Part shown: positions 43,768 through 52,000 of the stretch, piece after piece
Layout of the letters: each line of letters begins with the position of its first letter
How positions within the stretch are numbered: position 1 is the stretch's first letter
Assembly (NCBI RefSeq): GCF_026967805.1
Contig: NZ_JAPVBG010000003.1
Span: forward strand, 620,001 to 684,000
Direction: 5' to 3'
Origin: Blastococcus sp. VKM Ac-2987
GTDB taxonomy: Bacteria > Actinomycetota > Actinomycetes > Mycobacteriales > Geodermatophilaceae
DNA length: 64,000 bases
Notes under the pieces: generated by a model
Told to the model about the DNA's origin: nothing
The model's input: the letters and a program-made list of their open reading frames with translations, nothing else
Databases searched by the model: none
Made by a program: the position numbers and the translations under genes

Positions 43768-44844
43768 ATGGGGGTCACCGACCGGCTCGACGCCTTCCAG
43801 GCCCGGCACCCCTCGGTGGCCTTCCCGCTGGCGGTGGTCTACAAGTTCGCCGACGACCGCGGGCCGCACCTCGCCGCGCTGATCACCTACTACGGCTTCG
43901 TCTCGCTGTTCCCGCTGCTGCTGATGCTGACCTCCGTGCTCGGCTTCGTGCTGCAGGACGACCCGGGGCTGCAGCAGCGGATCCTGGAGTCCGCGCTGTC
44001 GGACTTCCCGCTGCTCGGCCCGGTGCTGGTCGACAACATCGGCACCTTCCGGGGGAGCGGCCTCGCGCTGGGCATCGGCATCCTGGGCAGCCTCTACGGC
44101 GGGCTGGGCGTCATGCAGGCGGCGCAGGCGGCGCTGAACCGCATCTACGCCGTGCCGCGCTTCGCCCAGCCCAACCCGCTGCTGTCCCGGCTGCGCAGCC
44201 TGCTGCTCGTGCTGGCCCTCGGGCTCGGGGCGGTGGTCTCGACGGCGCTGACCGCCTTCGTGCAGACCTTCTCCGGCGCCCTGCCGGTCTCGGGGCCGGT
44301 GGTCGCGGTCACGGCCACGCTGACCAGCCTGGCGATCAACGTCGCGATCTTCCTGGTGGTCTACCAGGTGCTCACCGCGCGCCGGCTGGACTGGCGCAAC
44401 GTCGCCGTCGGCGCCGTCATCGCGGCGGTCCTCTGGGAACTGCTGCACGTGCTGGGCACGTACTACTTCGGCACGTACGTGACGCGGTCCAGCGACGTCT
44501 ACGGGATCTTCGGCGTGATCCTCGGCCTGGTGGTCTGGATCTACCTGCAGGCGCTGGTCGTCGTGCTGGCCGCGGAGATCAACGTCGTCCGGCACCGGCG
44601 GCTGTACCCCCGGTCGCTGCTCACGCCGTTCACCGACGACGTCGAGCTGACCCCGGCCGACGTCCGGGCCTACACCGGCTACGCCCGCAGCGAGCGCTAC
44701 AAGGGCTTCCAGCGCGTGGAGGCCTCGTTCCGGAAGGGGGCGCGGCCGCGGCCGGCCGACGCCGAGGGTTTCCCCGGCGACGTCGCGCAGGACGACGCCG
44801 AGGCCGCCGGGATCAGGCCTTCGCCGGGATCCGGATCAGGTTGA
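43768..44844 (+). CDS. YihY/virulence factor BrkB family membrane protein
   Basis: A 358-residue protein with six membrane helices in the YihY/BrkB (formerly RNase BN-like) arrangement: HLAALITYYGFVSLFPLLLMLTSVLGF (helix 1), GSGLALGIGILGSLYGGLGVMQAAQAALNRIYAVP, and SSDVYGIFGVILGLVVWIYLQALVVVLAAEINVV (late helices). The C-terminal 90 residues are a polar cytoplasmic tail. The YxFxSLFPLLL and GGLGVMQAAQAALN motifs are family-typical. Its function is unsettled; several members affect envelope integrity. The start ATG follows the UGSC gene by 25 bases, so it may be cotranscribed. Its 3' end overlaps the convergent GGDEF gene by 32 bases. Confidence 0.9.
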   Translation: MGVTDRLDAFQARHPSVAFPLAVVYKFADDRGPHLAALITYYGFVSLFPLLLMLTSVLGFVLQDDPGLQQRILESALSDFPLLGPVLVDNIGTFRGSGLALGIGILGSLYGGLGVMQAAQAALNRIYAVPRFAQPNPLLSRLRSLLLVLALGLGAVVSTALTAFVQTFSGALPVSGPVVAVTATLTSLAINVAIFLVVYQVLTARRLDWRNVAVGAVIAAVLWELLHVLGTYYFGTYVTRSSDVYGIFGVILGLVVWIYLQALVVVLAAEINVVRHRRLYPRSLLTPFTDDVELTPADVRAYTGYARSERYKGFQRVEASFRKGARPRPADAEGFPGDVAQDDAEAAGIRPSPGSGSG

Positions 44845-46291
44845 CGTAGCGGTCGGTGCGGGACTGCTTGTCGGCGTACATCCGCTCGTCGGCGCGGCGG
44901 ACCAGGTCCTCCACCGAGCACGGCCGGTGCGGGTCCCACGACTCGGCGCCGATGGAGAACCGGAGCTCGAAGGCGGCGCTGGACGCGGAGTTGAAGTCGT
45001 CGAGGGCCGCGGCCAGCCGCCGCCGGACCTCCGCCTCGTCGGTGCCGTCGCCGAGCAGGACGACGAACTCGTCACCGCCGAGCCGGCCGACCACGTCGCC
45101 GGACCGGCATGCGGCCCGCAGGACCGACGCGGCGGACGCGATGGCGCGGTCGCCCTCCTCGTGCCCGAGGACGTCGTTGACCTGCTTGAGGCCGTCGAGG
45201 TCGATGAACACGGCCAGGCGGCGCTCGCCGTTCCGGGCGGCCCGGGCCAGCTCCTGCTCGGCCAGCTCGAACCAGCCCCGACGGTTGTGGATCCTGGTCA
45301 GCTCGTCGGTCGAGGCGATGACGGCCATGGCCCGTTCGCGGCGGCGGCTCAGGACGACGAGCGCGGTGCCGGTGATGAGCAGCATGGCGAGGACCAGCGC
45401 CCCGGTGCGCAGGGAGGCGCGGTCCAGGTGGCCCTGGAAGGCGTCCTTCGTCTGGACGTTCACGGCCAGCCACGTCGTCCCGGGGACCCGCTGCCAGCTG
45501 ACGACGTGGTCGGTCCCGTCGTCGGTCGTGTCCGCGATGCCCTGGTCGCCGCCGGACCGCACCGCGGCGAGGGCGCGGGGGTACGGGAACGGCGAGCCGA
45601 TCGCCTGCCGGTCGGCCGTCCCGACCACGAGGCCCGCCCCGTCGACGATCCAGCCCTCGCCCGCACCGCCGGTGACGTAGTCGCCGGAGGCCTCCCGGGC
45701 GGCCCAGGCGCACATGAACAGCCCGGTGGACCCGTCGGACAGCGCCACGGGGACACCCAGCGCCAGAGCCGGCTCGTCGGCGATCCGGACGATGCCGGAC
45801 AGCGGGAGGCGGTCCGCGCCGGCGTCGGTGAGCGCCGCGAGGAGGGGGCTGAACCCGGGGTCGGAGGGCGAGGCCGTCTCTCCCGTCGGCGCGTAGGACG
45901 CCACGACCTGGCCGAGCGGGTTGACGACGGCCGCGCCGCGGTTCATCGCGTCGCCCGCGCTCACCACCAGGCTGCGGATGCGCTCCTCGTCCTGGCCGGC
46001 GGCGTCGGTCCCCGGCGTGGCGCCGAACGCGGGCACGCCCGCGCCCTCCTGCGCCGCGAGTACGGAGGCCAGCTGGCCGAGACCGTCGCGGACGACCTGC
46101 GCCGTGAGCTGGCCGGCGAAGCTGGTGTTCTGGACGCGGTCCGCCCGGTGCTGGTCGACGGCCAGCTCGCCGGCCTGCTGCGTGGACAGCAGCCCGAGCG
46201 CACCCATGACGGCGACGAGCACCCCGGAGACCACGAGGGGCCCCCAGCGCCGCCGCCCCGCCGTGGTCCTGCTCCGTGCACCGATCGTCAC
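44813..46291 (-). CDS. Diguanylate cyclase with CACHE-type extracellular sensor
   Basis: A 492-residue membrane sensor. One helix (PLVVSGVLVAVMGALGLLSTQ, about residues 16-38), a periplasmic dCACHE-like domain of about 270 residues, a second helix (ALVLAMLLITGTALVVLSRRR), and a C-terminal GGDEF domain with STDELTRIHNRRGWFE, FIDLDGLKQVNDVLGHEEGDRAI and RLGGDEFVVLLGDG. The signature is intact, and RSGD five residues before it is an inhibitory I-site, so it should make c-di-GMP with feedback control. No EAL domain. The GTG start at 46291 has GAGGAGG five bases upstream, and both lie within a 15-bp stem with the upstream leader, indicating translational regulation. Confidence 0.9.
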   Translation of the reverse strand: MTIGARSRTTAGRRRWGPLVVSGVLVAVMGALGLLSTQQAGELAVDQHRADRVQNTSFAGQLTAQVVRDGLGQLASVLAAQEGAGVPAFGATPGTDAAGQDEERIRSLVVSAGDAMNRGAAVVNPLGQVVASYAPTGETASPSDPGFSPLLAALTDAGADRLPLSGIVRIADEPALALGVPVALSDGSTGLFMCAWAAREASGDYVTGGAGEGWIVDGAGLVVGTADRQAIGSPFPYPRALAAVRSGGDQGIADTTDDGTDHVVSWQRVPGTTWLAVNVQTKDAFQGHLDRASLRTGALVLAMLLITGTALVVLSRRRERAMAVIASTDELTRIHNRRGWFELAEQELARAARNGERRLAVFIDLDGLKQVNDVLGHEEGDRAIASAASVLRAACRSGDVVGRLGGDEFVVLLGDGTDEAEVRRRLAAALDDFNSASSAAFELRFSIGAESWDPHRPCSVEDLVRRADERMYADKQSRTDRYVNLIRIPAKA

Positions 46292-46320
46292 CGTGCCTCC
46301 TCTGGCTCTGCCTCCTCCAT
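46288..46320 (-). CDS. 10-residue leader ORF coupled to the GGDEF gene
   Basis: ATG at 46320 encodes MEEAEPEEAR and ends in TGA, which overlaps the GTG start of the cyclase gene (GTGA). Its codons run through the second half of the stem that hides the cyclase's ribosome site, so ribosomes translating it would open that stem. Its own ribosome site (GAAGG) is weak. Confidence 0.5.
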   Translation of the reverse strand: MEEAEPEEAR

Positions 46321-46356
46321 CGGCCTTCGGTGGCGGAGCTTGAGGAGGCACGGTGA
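46288..46356 (-). promoter_or_regulatory. Hairpin sequestering the cyclase ribosome site and start codon
   Basis: On the mRNA, TCACCGTGCCTCCTC (46356-46342) is perfectly complementary over 15 bases to GAGGAGGCACGGTGA (46302-46288), which is the Shine-Dalgarno and GTG of the cyclase gene. A second copy of GAGGAGGCA lies in the leader ORF (46317-46309), so the 5' arm can pair with either copy. This is the layout of an attenuator or a ligand-switched leader. Confidence 0.6.
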
Positions 46357-46394
46357 CGCGATCTCACCCGGGAGGAGGGTGCGACGGCGCCGGC

Positions 46395-47927
46395 TCAGCG
46401 GTAGACGACGTCCACGCTGCGGAAGGCGCCGAGCGCGTGGTCGGCGGTGAAGTAGCCGTGGTCCCGGCGCACCCGGTCGGCTGCCTCCTCGGCGAACCGC
46501 AGGACGTCGTCCACGAACAGGTCCCGGTTGCCGATGGCATCCAGGATCGCGGGCTCGACGTCGTAGTCGACGTTCCCGGTCTCGTCGGACATCGCGTGGG
46601 TGTGCGCCAGCACCCGGCCGCAGATGCCGGCGTACTGCTTCCACTCCCGCGGGGAGAGGGAGCCCAGGCCGATGTCGTCCCGGTAGGGCGCCCGCTCGCG
46701 CACCATGAAGCTCTCGCCGTCGATGTCGACGCTGCCGTAGAAGACATCCCCGCTGACCAGGTGCACCCGCTGGGCGTGTCTTATCCGGTCGGCCTGGCCG
46801 TCCACCTCGTAGCCGGACGGCGGCACCAGCCCGGCGAGCGCCGAGCGGCGGGCGCGCTTGAACTCCAGCAGCAGGTCGTCGGTCCCGTCGTCGCGCACGC
46901 CCGCGATCAGCACGTAGTACCGGGTCAGCCCGAGCGAGGCGGTGCCGGCGCCGCGCCGCTCGGCGACGTCCTTGACCCGCATCCGGCCGGCCCGCTCGGG
47001 CACCGGCACCCCGTTCTCGGCGACGTAGCGGTCGACCAGCTCCTGGAACTCCTTCCGGCGGCTGCTGACCGGTACCAGCTCCTCGTCGGTCCGGAAGCCG
47101 CTGCGGGTCTCGTCCAGCAGACCGGCCAGCCAGTCGGCGCGGCTGGTCTCGAGCGTGCCGGCGATCAGCTGCCGGATCAGCGGCGGCGCGTTGTCCATCC
47201 GGAGCTGCTCGGTCTGCTCCTGGCCATCCGCGGCGTAGGAGGCGATGCCGGCCGCGTAGCCGCGCACGAACCGCTCCGCGATGGCCCGCTGCTTCTTCCG
47301 GCCGTGCCCGGACTTCTCGGCCGCGCCGAGCATGAAGCCGACAGCGCCCCGCTTGAGGTCCCAGGTGAACGGCGCGTAGTAGGCGTCGTCGAAGTCGTTG
47401 ACGCCGAAGATCGGCACGTTGTCGGAGCTGGGCATGACGCCGAAGTTGCCGGGGTGGACGTCGCCGAGCGCGAGCACCGTGGGCAGCCGGGCGTCCTCGC
47501 CGACCAGGTCCCGGTAGAAGAGCAGGTTGGTGCCGCGGAAGAAGTGGAAGACCGAGCCGGCGAGCTTGTCGAACTTGGCCCGCGCCTCCAGGTCGCCGGT
47601 CGCGATGCGGGTCTCGTGGTCCTCGCGCACGGTCTCCCGCACGTGCACCCGGCGGTCGTTGCCGGTGAGCATGCGGGGGATCAGCACCATCTCGCCGGCC
47701 GCGCGTGCCTCGGCGAGCTGGCGGAACGCGTCGACCCGGGAGCTGATCTGCGGCCGGCCCGTCCCGGGCTCGTCGGTCTCGTGCAGCGGCGTCTGCCGCT
47801 CCCGCTGCCGCAGCTCGGCGACCAGCTGGTCCTTGGTCATCCTGCTCCGGCCGGGGATGCCCTGTGCCCGGGCCAGGCGCAGGAGCTCGTCGCGGTCGGC
47901 GGTGCGCAGCTGCGCGGAGGGGTCCAT
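46395..47927 (-). CDS. DUF2252 family protein with N-terminal SAP-like motif
   Basis: A 510-residue protein of the DUF2252 family, which is distantly related to kinase-fold proteins. The first 45 residues (RDELLRLARAQGIPGRSRMTKDQLVAELRQRE) look like a SAP/Rho-N helix-extended-loop-helix, which usually binds DNA or RNA. DUF2252 blocks: AKFDKLAGSVFHFFRGTNLLFYRDL, LALGDVHPGNFGVMPSS (the GDxHxGN motif of kinase-like active sites), VNDFDDAYYAPFTWDLKRGAVGFML (a DFDD motif), and the C-terminal VLAHTHAMSD. The GDVHPGN...DFDD pair suggests an aminoglycoside-kinase-like phosphotransferase. It starts at the ATG at 47927. It may be cotranscribed with the cyclase gene. Confidence 0.88.
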   Translation of the reverse strand: MDPSAQLRTADRDELLRLARAQGIPGRSRMTKDQLVAELRQRERQTPLHETDEPGTGRPQISSRVDAFRQLAEARAAGEMVLIPRMLTGNDRRVHVRETVREDHETRIATGDLEARAKFDKLAGSVFHFFRGTNLLFYRDLVGEDARLPTVLALGDVHPGNFGVMPSSDNVPIFGVNDFDDAYYAPFTWDLKRGAVGFMLGAAEKSGHGRKKQRAIAERFVRGYAAGIASYAADGQEQTEQLRMDNAPPLIRQLIAGTLETSRADWLAGLLDETRSGFRTDEELVPVSSRRKEFQELVDRYVAENGVPVPERAGRMRVKDVAERRGAGTASLGLTRYYVLIAGVRDDGTDDLLLEFKRARRSALAGLVPPSGYEVDGQADRIRHAQRVHLVSGDVFYGSVDIDGESFMVRERAPYRDDIGLGSLSPREWKQYAGICGRVLAHTHAMSDETGNVDYDVEPAILDAIGNRDLFVDDVLRFAEEAADRVRRDHGYFTADHALGAFRSVDVVYR

Positions 47928-48076
47928 GCCTTCCCGGCTACCCGCCGGCGGCCTGAGCAGGCACGACGGTTGTGTTACGGCGGCCCGCCCGGACCGGGGT
48001 GCCCGGACGGCTGGCGCGCCCGTCCCCGCGGGTGTCCCATGTACCCCTGCGCAGCGAGCACCCCCGAGGAGTTCCC

Positions 48077-49936
48077 ATGCCGCGTCCGCGTACCACCCTC
48101 CTGGCCCTGACCGTGCTCGCCGGCGGCTCCCTGGTGGCCGGTGGCCCCGCCAGCGCAGCGCCGGGCGATGCCCCGGGGGCCGCTCCACCGGAGCGGCGCG
48201 CGCTGGCCGTGGGCACCGGAGGTGCGGTCGCCACCGTCGACCCCGACGCGACGCAGGTGGGGCTGGACGTCCTGGCCGCCGGCGGCAACGCCGCCGACGC
48301 CGCGGTGGCCGCGGCCGCCGCGCTGGGGGTGACCGAGCCCTACTCGGCCGGCATCGGCGGGGGCGGCTTCTTCGTCTACTACGACGCCGCCACCGGAGAG
48401 GTCACCACGATCGACGGCCGGGAGACCGCACCGCTGGCCATGGGGGCGGACGCCTTCCTCGACGAGGCGGGTGACCCGATCCCGTTCGCCGAGGCCGTCT
48501 CGAGCGGCCTGTCGGTGGGCACGCCGGGCACCCCGGCCACCTGGGTGACGGCGCTGGAGGAGTTCGGCACCTGGTCGCTGGCCGACGCGCTCGGCGGCGC
48601 GACCCGGCTCGCCGACGAGGGCTTCGTCGTGGACGAGACGTTCCGGCAGCAGACGGCGGAGAACGAGGAGAGGTTCCGCCTGTTCGCGCCCACCATCGAG
48701 CTGTTCCTCCCCGGCGGCGCGCTGCCCGAGGTGGGCTCGGTGTTCCGCAACCCCGACCTCGCCGAGACCTACCGGCTGCTGGCGGGCAAGGGGGTGGACC
48801 CGCTCTACACCGGGGAGCTGGCCGAGGAGATCGTGGCGACGGTGCAGGACCCACCCGAGGCGGAGGGCGTCGCGGAGGTCCGGCCGGGTCTGCTGGAGGC
48901 CGTCGACCTGGCGCTGTACGAGGCGCCGCTGCGGGAGCCGACCCGGGTCGACTACCGGGGGCTCGAGGTCTACGGGATGGCCCCGCCGTCCAGCGGCGGC
49001 TCGACCGTCGGGGAGTCGCTGAACATCCTGGAGCCCTTCCCGCTCGCCTCGCTGCCCGACGTGCCGGTGCTGCACGCCTACCTGGAGGCCAGCGCGCTGG
49101 CGTTCGCCGACCGGAACGCCTACGTGGGCGACCCGGCGTACAACCAGGTGCCGCTGGCCGAGCTGCTCTCGGACGAGTTCGCCCGGGAGCGGGCCTGCCT
49201 CGTCGCCCCGGACACCGCGCTGCCCAAGCCGGTCCCCGCGGGCAGCCCGGACGGCGAGTACGCCCCGTGCCCGGCCGGCGAGGGGCCCACGGCGGAGGAG
49301 GGCACGGAAGGGCCGTCCACCACCCACCTCACGGTCGGCGACGCCGCCGGCAACATCGCCAGCTACACGCTGACCATCGAGCAGACCGGTGGCAGCGGGA
49401 TCACGGTGCCCGGCCGCGGGTTCCTGCTCAACAACGAGCTGACCGACTTCACCTTCCAGGCCGCCGACCCCACCCGTCCCGAGCCGAACCTGCCGGCTCC
49501 GGGCAAGCGCCCGCGCAGCAGCATGGCGCCGACGATCGTGCTGGACGACGGCGAGCCGGTCCTCGCCCTCGGCTCCCCGGGCGGCAGCACGATCATCACC
49601 ACGGTCCTGCAGACGCTGGTGAACCGCATCGACCGGAACATGGACCTCGCGGAGGCGATCGGCGCTCCGCGGGCCAGCCAGCGCAACACGTCCGCGGTCA
49701 GCGCGGAGCCGGCGTTCGTCGACGCGTACGGCGAGGCGCTGACCGCGCTCGGGCACGAGTTCACCGTGGTGGAGGAGCTCGGGGCGGCCACGGGCATCGA
49801 GTACCTGCCGGGCGGGCTGGTGCTGGCCGCCGCGGAGGTGGAGCGCCGCGGCGGCGGGAGCGCCGGGGTGGTGCACCCCGTCGTCGGCCCGGAGGCGCCC
49901 GGCGCGGGGGAGCTCGCCCCGCCGCTGGGGGGCTGA
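48077..49936 (+). CDS. ggt: Secreted gamma-glutamyltransferase
   Basis: A 619-residue N-terminal-nucleophile hydrolase acting on glutathione or other gamma-glutamyl compounds outside the membrane. A signal peptide ends around PASAAPG (residue 28-30). Family blocks: DPDATQVGLDVLAAGGNAADAAVAAAAALGVTEPYSAGIGGGGFF, TIDGRETAP, and the self-cleavage site in STTHLTVGD, where Thr becomes the new N-terminus of the small subunit. The SSMAPTIVLDDGEPVLALGSPGGSTIITTVLQTLVN block holds the substrate loop. The ATG at 48077 has GAGGAG five bases upstream. It converges on the SIP gene with three bases between stops. Confidence 0.94.
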   Translation: MPRPRTTLLALTVLAGGSLVAGGPASAAPGDAPGAAPPERRALAVGTGGAVATVDPDATQVGLDVLAAGGNAADAAVAAAAALGVTEPYSAGIGGGGFFVYYDAATGEVTTIDGRETAPLAMGADAFLDEAGDPIPFAEAVSSGLSVGTPGTPATWVTALEEFGTWSLADALGGATRLADEGFVVDETFRQQTAENEERFRLFAPTIELFLPGGALPEVGSVFRNPDLAETYRLLAGKGVDPLYTGELAEEIVATVQDPPEAEGVAEVRPGLLEAVDLALYEAPLREPTRVDYRGLEVYGMAPPSSGGSTVGESLNILEPFPLASLPDVPVLHAYLEASALAFADRNAYVGDPAYNQVPLAELLSDEFARERACLVAPDTALPKPVPAGSPDGEYAPCPAGEGPTAEEGTEGPSTTHLTVGDAAGNIASYTLTIEQTGGSGITVPGRGFLLNNELTDFTFQAADPTRPEPNLPAPGKRPRSSMAPTIVLDDGEPVLALGSPGGSTIITTVLQTLVNRIDRNMDLAEAIGAPRASQRNTSAVSAEPAFVDAYGEALTALGHEFTVVEELGAATGIEYLPGGLVLAAAEVERRGGGSAGVVHPVVGPEAPGAGELAPPLGG

Positions 49937-49939
49937 CGG

Positions 49940-50803
49940 TCAGCGGCCGACGGCGTCCTCGGCCTCGATGGCGGCGTTCCACTCGCGCTTGCCCGACTGC
50001 CAGCGGTCCTCGGTGTCGCCCCGCCGCCAGTAGCCGGAGATCGACGTCCACGCCGGGTCGAGGCCCCGCTCGGCCCGCAGGTGCCGGCGCAGCTCCCGGA
50101 CGGCGTAGGCCTCGCCGTGCACGAAGACGTGCCCGCACCCCGGTGGCAGCGGGACAGCCCGCACGGCGTCGACCAGCAGTTCGCCGGGCTCGGCGCCGTG
50201 GCGGTGCAGCCAGCGCAGCTCCACGCCGGGCCGCACCGCCAGGTCGGGCTGCTCCTCCTCGGGCCCGGCCACCTCGACGAGCACCCGCGCCGGTGCGCCG
50301 GTGGGCAGCCGGTCGAGGGTCGCCGCGATCGCGGGCAGCGCGGCCTCGTCGCCGGCCAGCAGGTGCCAGTCGGCGTCCGGCCGGGGCGCGTACGCGCCGC
50401 CCGGGCCCATGAACTGGATCCGGTCGCCGGGGCGCGCCGCGGCGGCCCAGGGCCCGGCGAGCCCCTCGTCGCCGTGGTGCACGAAGTCGATGGTCAGCTC
50501 ACCGGCGCCGGCGTCCCAGGCGCGCACGGTGTAGGTGCGGGTGACCGGCCACCGGTCGGCCGGCAGCTCGGCGCGCACCTGCTCGACGTCGTAGGGGACG
50601 GCGTAGGCGGCGTCTCGGGGCGGGAACAGCAGCTTCACGTAGCGGTCGGTGAACTCGCCCTCGGGGAACCCGGCCAGGCCCTCGCCGCCGAGCACGACGC
50701 GGACCATGTGCGGGGTGGTCCACGAGGTCCGGACGACCTCGCCGATCCACGGGGTCCGCCTGCGACCCGGGCGCCCGTCGCCGTTCCGCCGTGGCTCGCT
50801 CAT
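49940..50803 (-). CDS. Siderophore-interacting protein (FAD-linked ferric reductase)
   Basis: A 287-residue SIP-family reductase that frees iron from ferric siderophores with NAD(P)H. FAD-binding region: VTRTYTVRAWD (the RxYTxR flavin motif), LTIDFVHHGDEGLAGPWAAAARPGD, and the MGPGGAY segment. The NAD-binding SIP fold follows: LLAGDEAALPAIAATLDRLP, VLVEVAGPEEEQ, HVFVHGEAYAVRELRRHL, and the C-terminal ISGYWRRGDTEDRWQSGKREW block. No Fur- or IdeR-like box is obvious upstream. Start ATG at 50803. Confidence 0.92.
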   Translation of the reverse strand: MSEPRRNGDGRPGRRRTPWIGEVVRTSWTTPHMVRVVLGGEGLAGFPEGEFTDRYVKLLFPPRDAAYAVPYDVEQVRAELPADRWPVTRTYTVRAWDAGAGELTIDFVHHGDEGLAGPWAAAARPGDRIQFMGPGGAYAPRPDADWHLLAGDEAALPAIAATLDRLPTGAPARVLVEVAGPEEEQPDLAVRPGVELRWLHRHGAEPGELLVDAVRAVPLPPGCGHVFVHGEAYAVRELRRHLRAERGLDPAWTSISGYWRRGDTEDRWQSGKREWNAAIEAEDAVGR

Positions 50804-51046
50804 CGCTGCTCCGCTCCTGGTCGCGCCGGCGGCCGCTCACCACCTGGCGGACGACGCTACAGAGCCCGGTGATCACCGCCCCCGGTCGGCCCGCCCCGGG
50901 CGGCGCTCCCGTCGGGCGGTGTGCGCCCGTGGCGCGTTCCGCGGCCACCGCGCGCCCTCGGTGCACCTCCCGGCCCGGTCGGGGCGGCCGGTGGGCGTAC
51001 CGGGAACCCGTCGGGCGGACCAGGGGGCGGCGGCTACTGTCCCGGC

Positions 51047-51883
51047 GTGGGAACCGTGGCGGCCGGCACCGGCGAGGACCGATCCGGAGCCGAGCCGAGC
51101 GTGCTCGACGTCCTGGCCCTGGAGGAGCTCGACCGGGACCTGTACCGCAGCACGCTGCTGTTCACCGACCCGTTCCCGCTCTACGGCGGCCAGGTGGCCG
51201 CGCAGGCGCTGCTCGCCGCGGGCCGCACGGTGGCCGCCGACCGGCTGCCGCACTCGCTGCACGGGTACTTCCTGCGCAGCGGCGACGCCGCCCGCCCGAC
51301 GATCTTCCGGGTCGACCGGGACCGGGACGGCGGCTCTTTCTCGGCCCGCCGGGTGGTCGCCATCCAGGGCGGCGAGGTCATCTTCAGCATGTCCTCCTCC
51401 TTCGCGGTGCCCGGGCCCGGGCCCGACCAGCAGGTGCAGGAGACGCCCACGGTCGAGGTGCCCGGCACGCTGCCGTCGTTCGACCTGCCCCGGTTGTTCT
51501 CCATGGCCGCCCGCCGGCCCGCGCAGCCGTTCCCGTCGGCGCACCTGCCCACCCGCTTCTGGGCGCGGGCCACCGTCGCGCTGCCCGACGACCCGCTGGT
51601 GCACGCCTGCGTCCTGGCCTACCTGTCCGACATCGGCACCGGGCTCTCCGCGCTGCCCGAGGACGAGGCCGCGCCCGGGCCGAGCCTGGACCACGCGGTC
51701 TGGTTCCACCGGCACGCCCGGCTCGACGACTGGGTGCTCATGGACATGGTCCCGCGCACCGTCTCCGGCGGCCGCGGCTGGTACACCGGCTCGATCACCA
51801 CGCCGGGCGGGGTGCTGGCGGCCAGCTTCACGCAGGAGACGCTGTTCCGCCCGGGCCGCAACCCCTTCCGCCCCGGCCGCTGA
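51047..51883 (+). CDS. Second TesB-like acyl-CoA thioesterase
   Basis: A 278-residue double-hotdog thioesterase, more divergent than the tesB at 27-28 kb. Blocks: YRSTLLFTDPFPLYGGQVAAQALLAAGRTV, LPHSLHGYFLRSGDAARPTIFRVDRDRDGGSFSARRVVAIQGG, and [31 protein letters not shown] replaces the usual GGQ-like start, and the catalytic Asp of the second domain (SLDHAVW) is kept. The GTG at 51047 is used; a later GTG is possible. Substrate chain length is unknown. It stands alone, 150 bases upstream of the phosphofructokinase gene. Confidence 0.88.
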   Translation: MGTVAAGTGEDRSGAEPSVLDVLALEELDRDLYRSTLLFTDPFPLYGGQVAAQALLAAGRTVAADRLPHSLHGYFLRSGDAARPTIFRVDRDRDGGSFSARRVVAIQGGEVIFSMSSSFAVPGPGPDQQVQETPTVEVPGTLPSFDLPRLFSMAARRPAQPFPSAHLPTRFWARATVALPDDPLVHACVLAYLSDIGTGLSALPEDEAAPGPSLDHAVWFHRHARLDDWVLMDMVPRTVSGGRGWYTGSITTPGGVLAASFTQETLFRPGRNPFRPGR

Positions 51884-51938
51884 CGGCCCGGTCCCGGCAC
51901 GCGGCGACGGCGGCGGGCGGGCCCGCGCGTCGCCGTGT

Positions 51939-51957
51939 CGTCTAGACGTCATGACGT
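51939..51957. promoter_or_regulatory. Overlapping palindromes upstream of pfkA
   Basis: CGTCTAGACG (51939-51948) and ACGTCATGACGT (51946-51957) are two perfect palindromes overlapping by three bases in a relatively AT-rich stretch, about 50 bases before the phosphofructokinase start. They may be an operator or a promoter element. Confidence 0.4.
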
Positions 51958-52000
51958 ATGGTCGGTCGTGTCCCGGCCCACGACCGCGAGGAGCCAGCCG

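Noticed and set aside
46288..46644. A 118-codon minus-strand gene upstream of the GGDEF gene
   Set aside because: Most of it lies out of frame inside the DUF2252 gene and is Arg-rich shadow sequence. Only the last 10 codons, with their own ATG, make sense as a leader.
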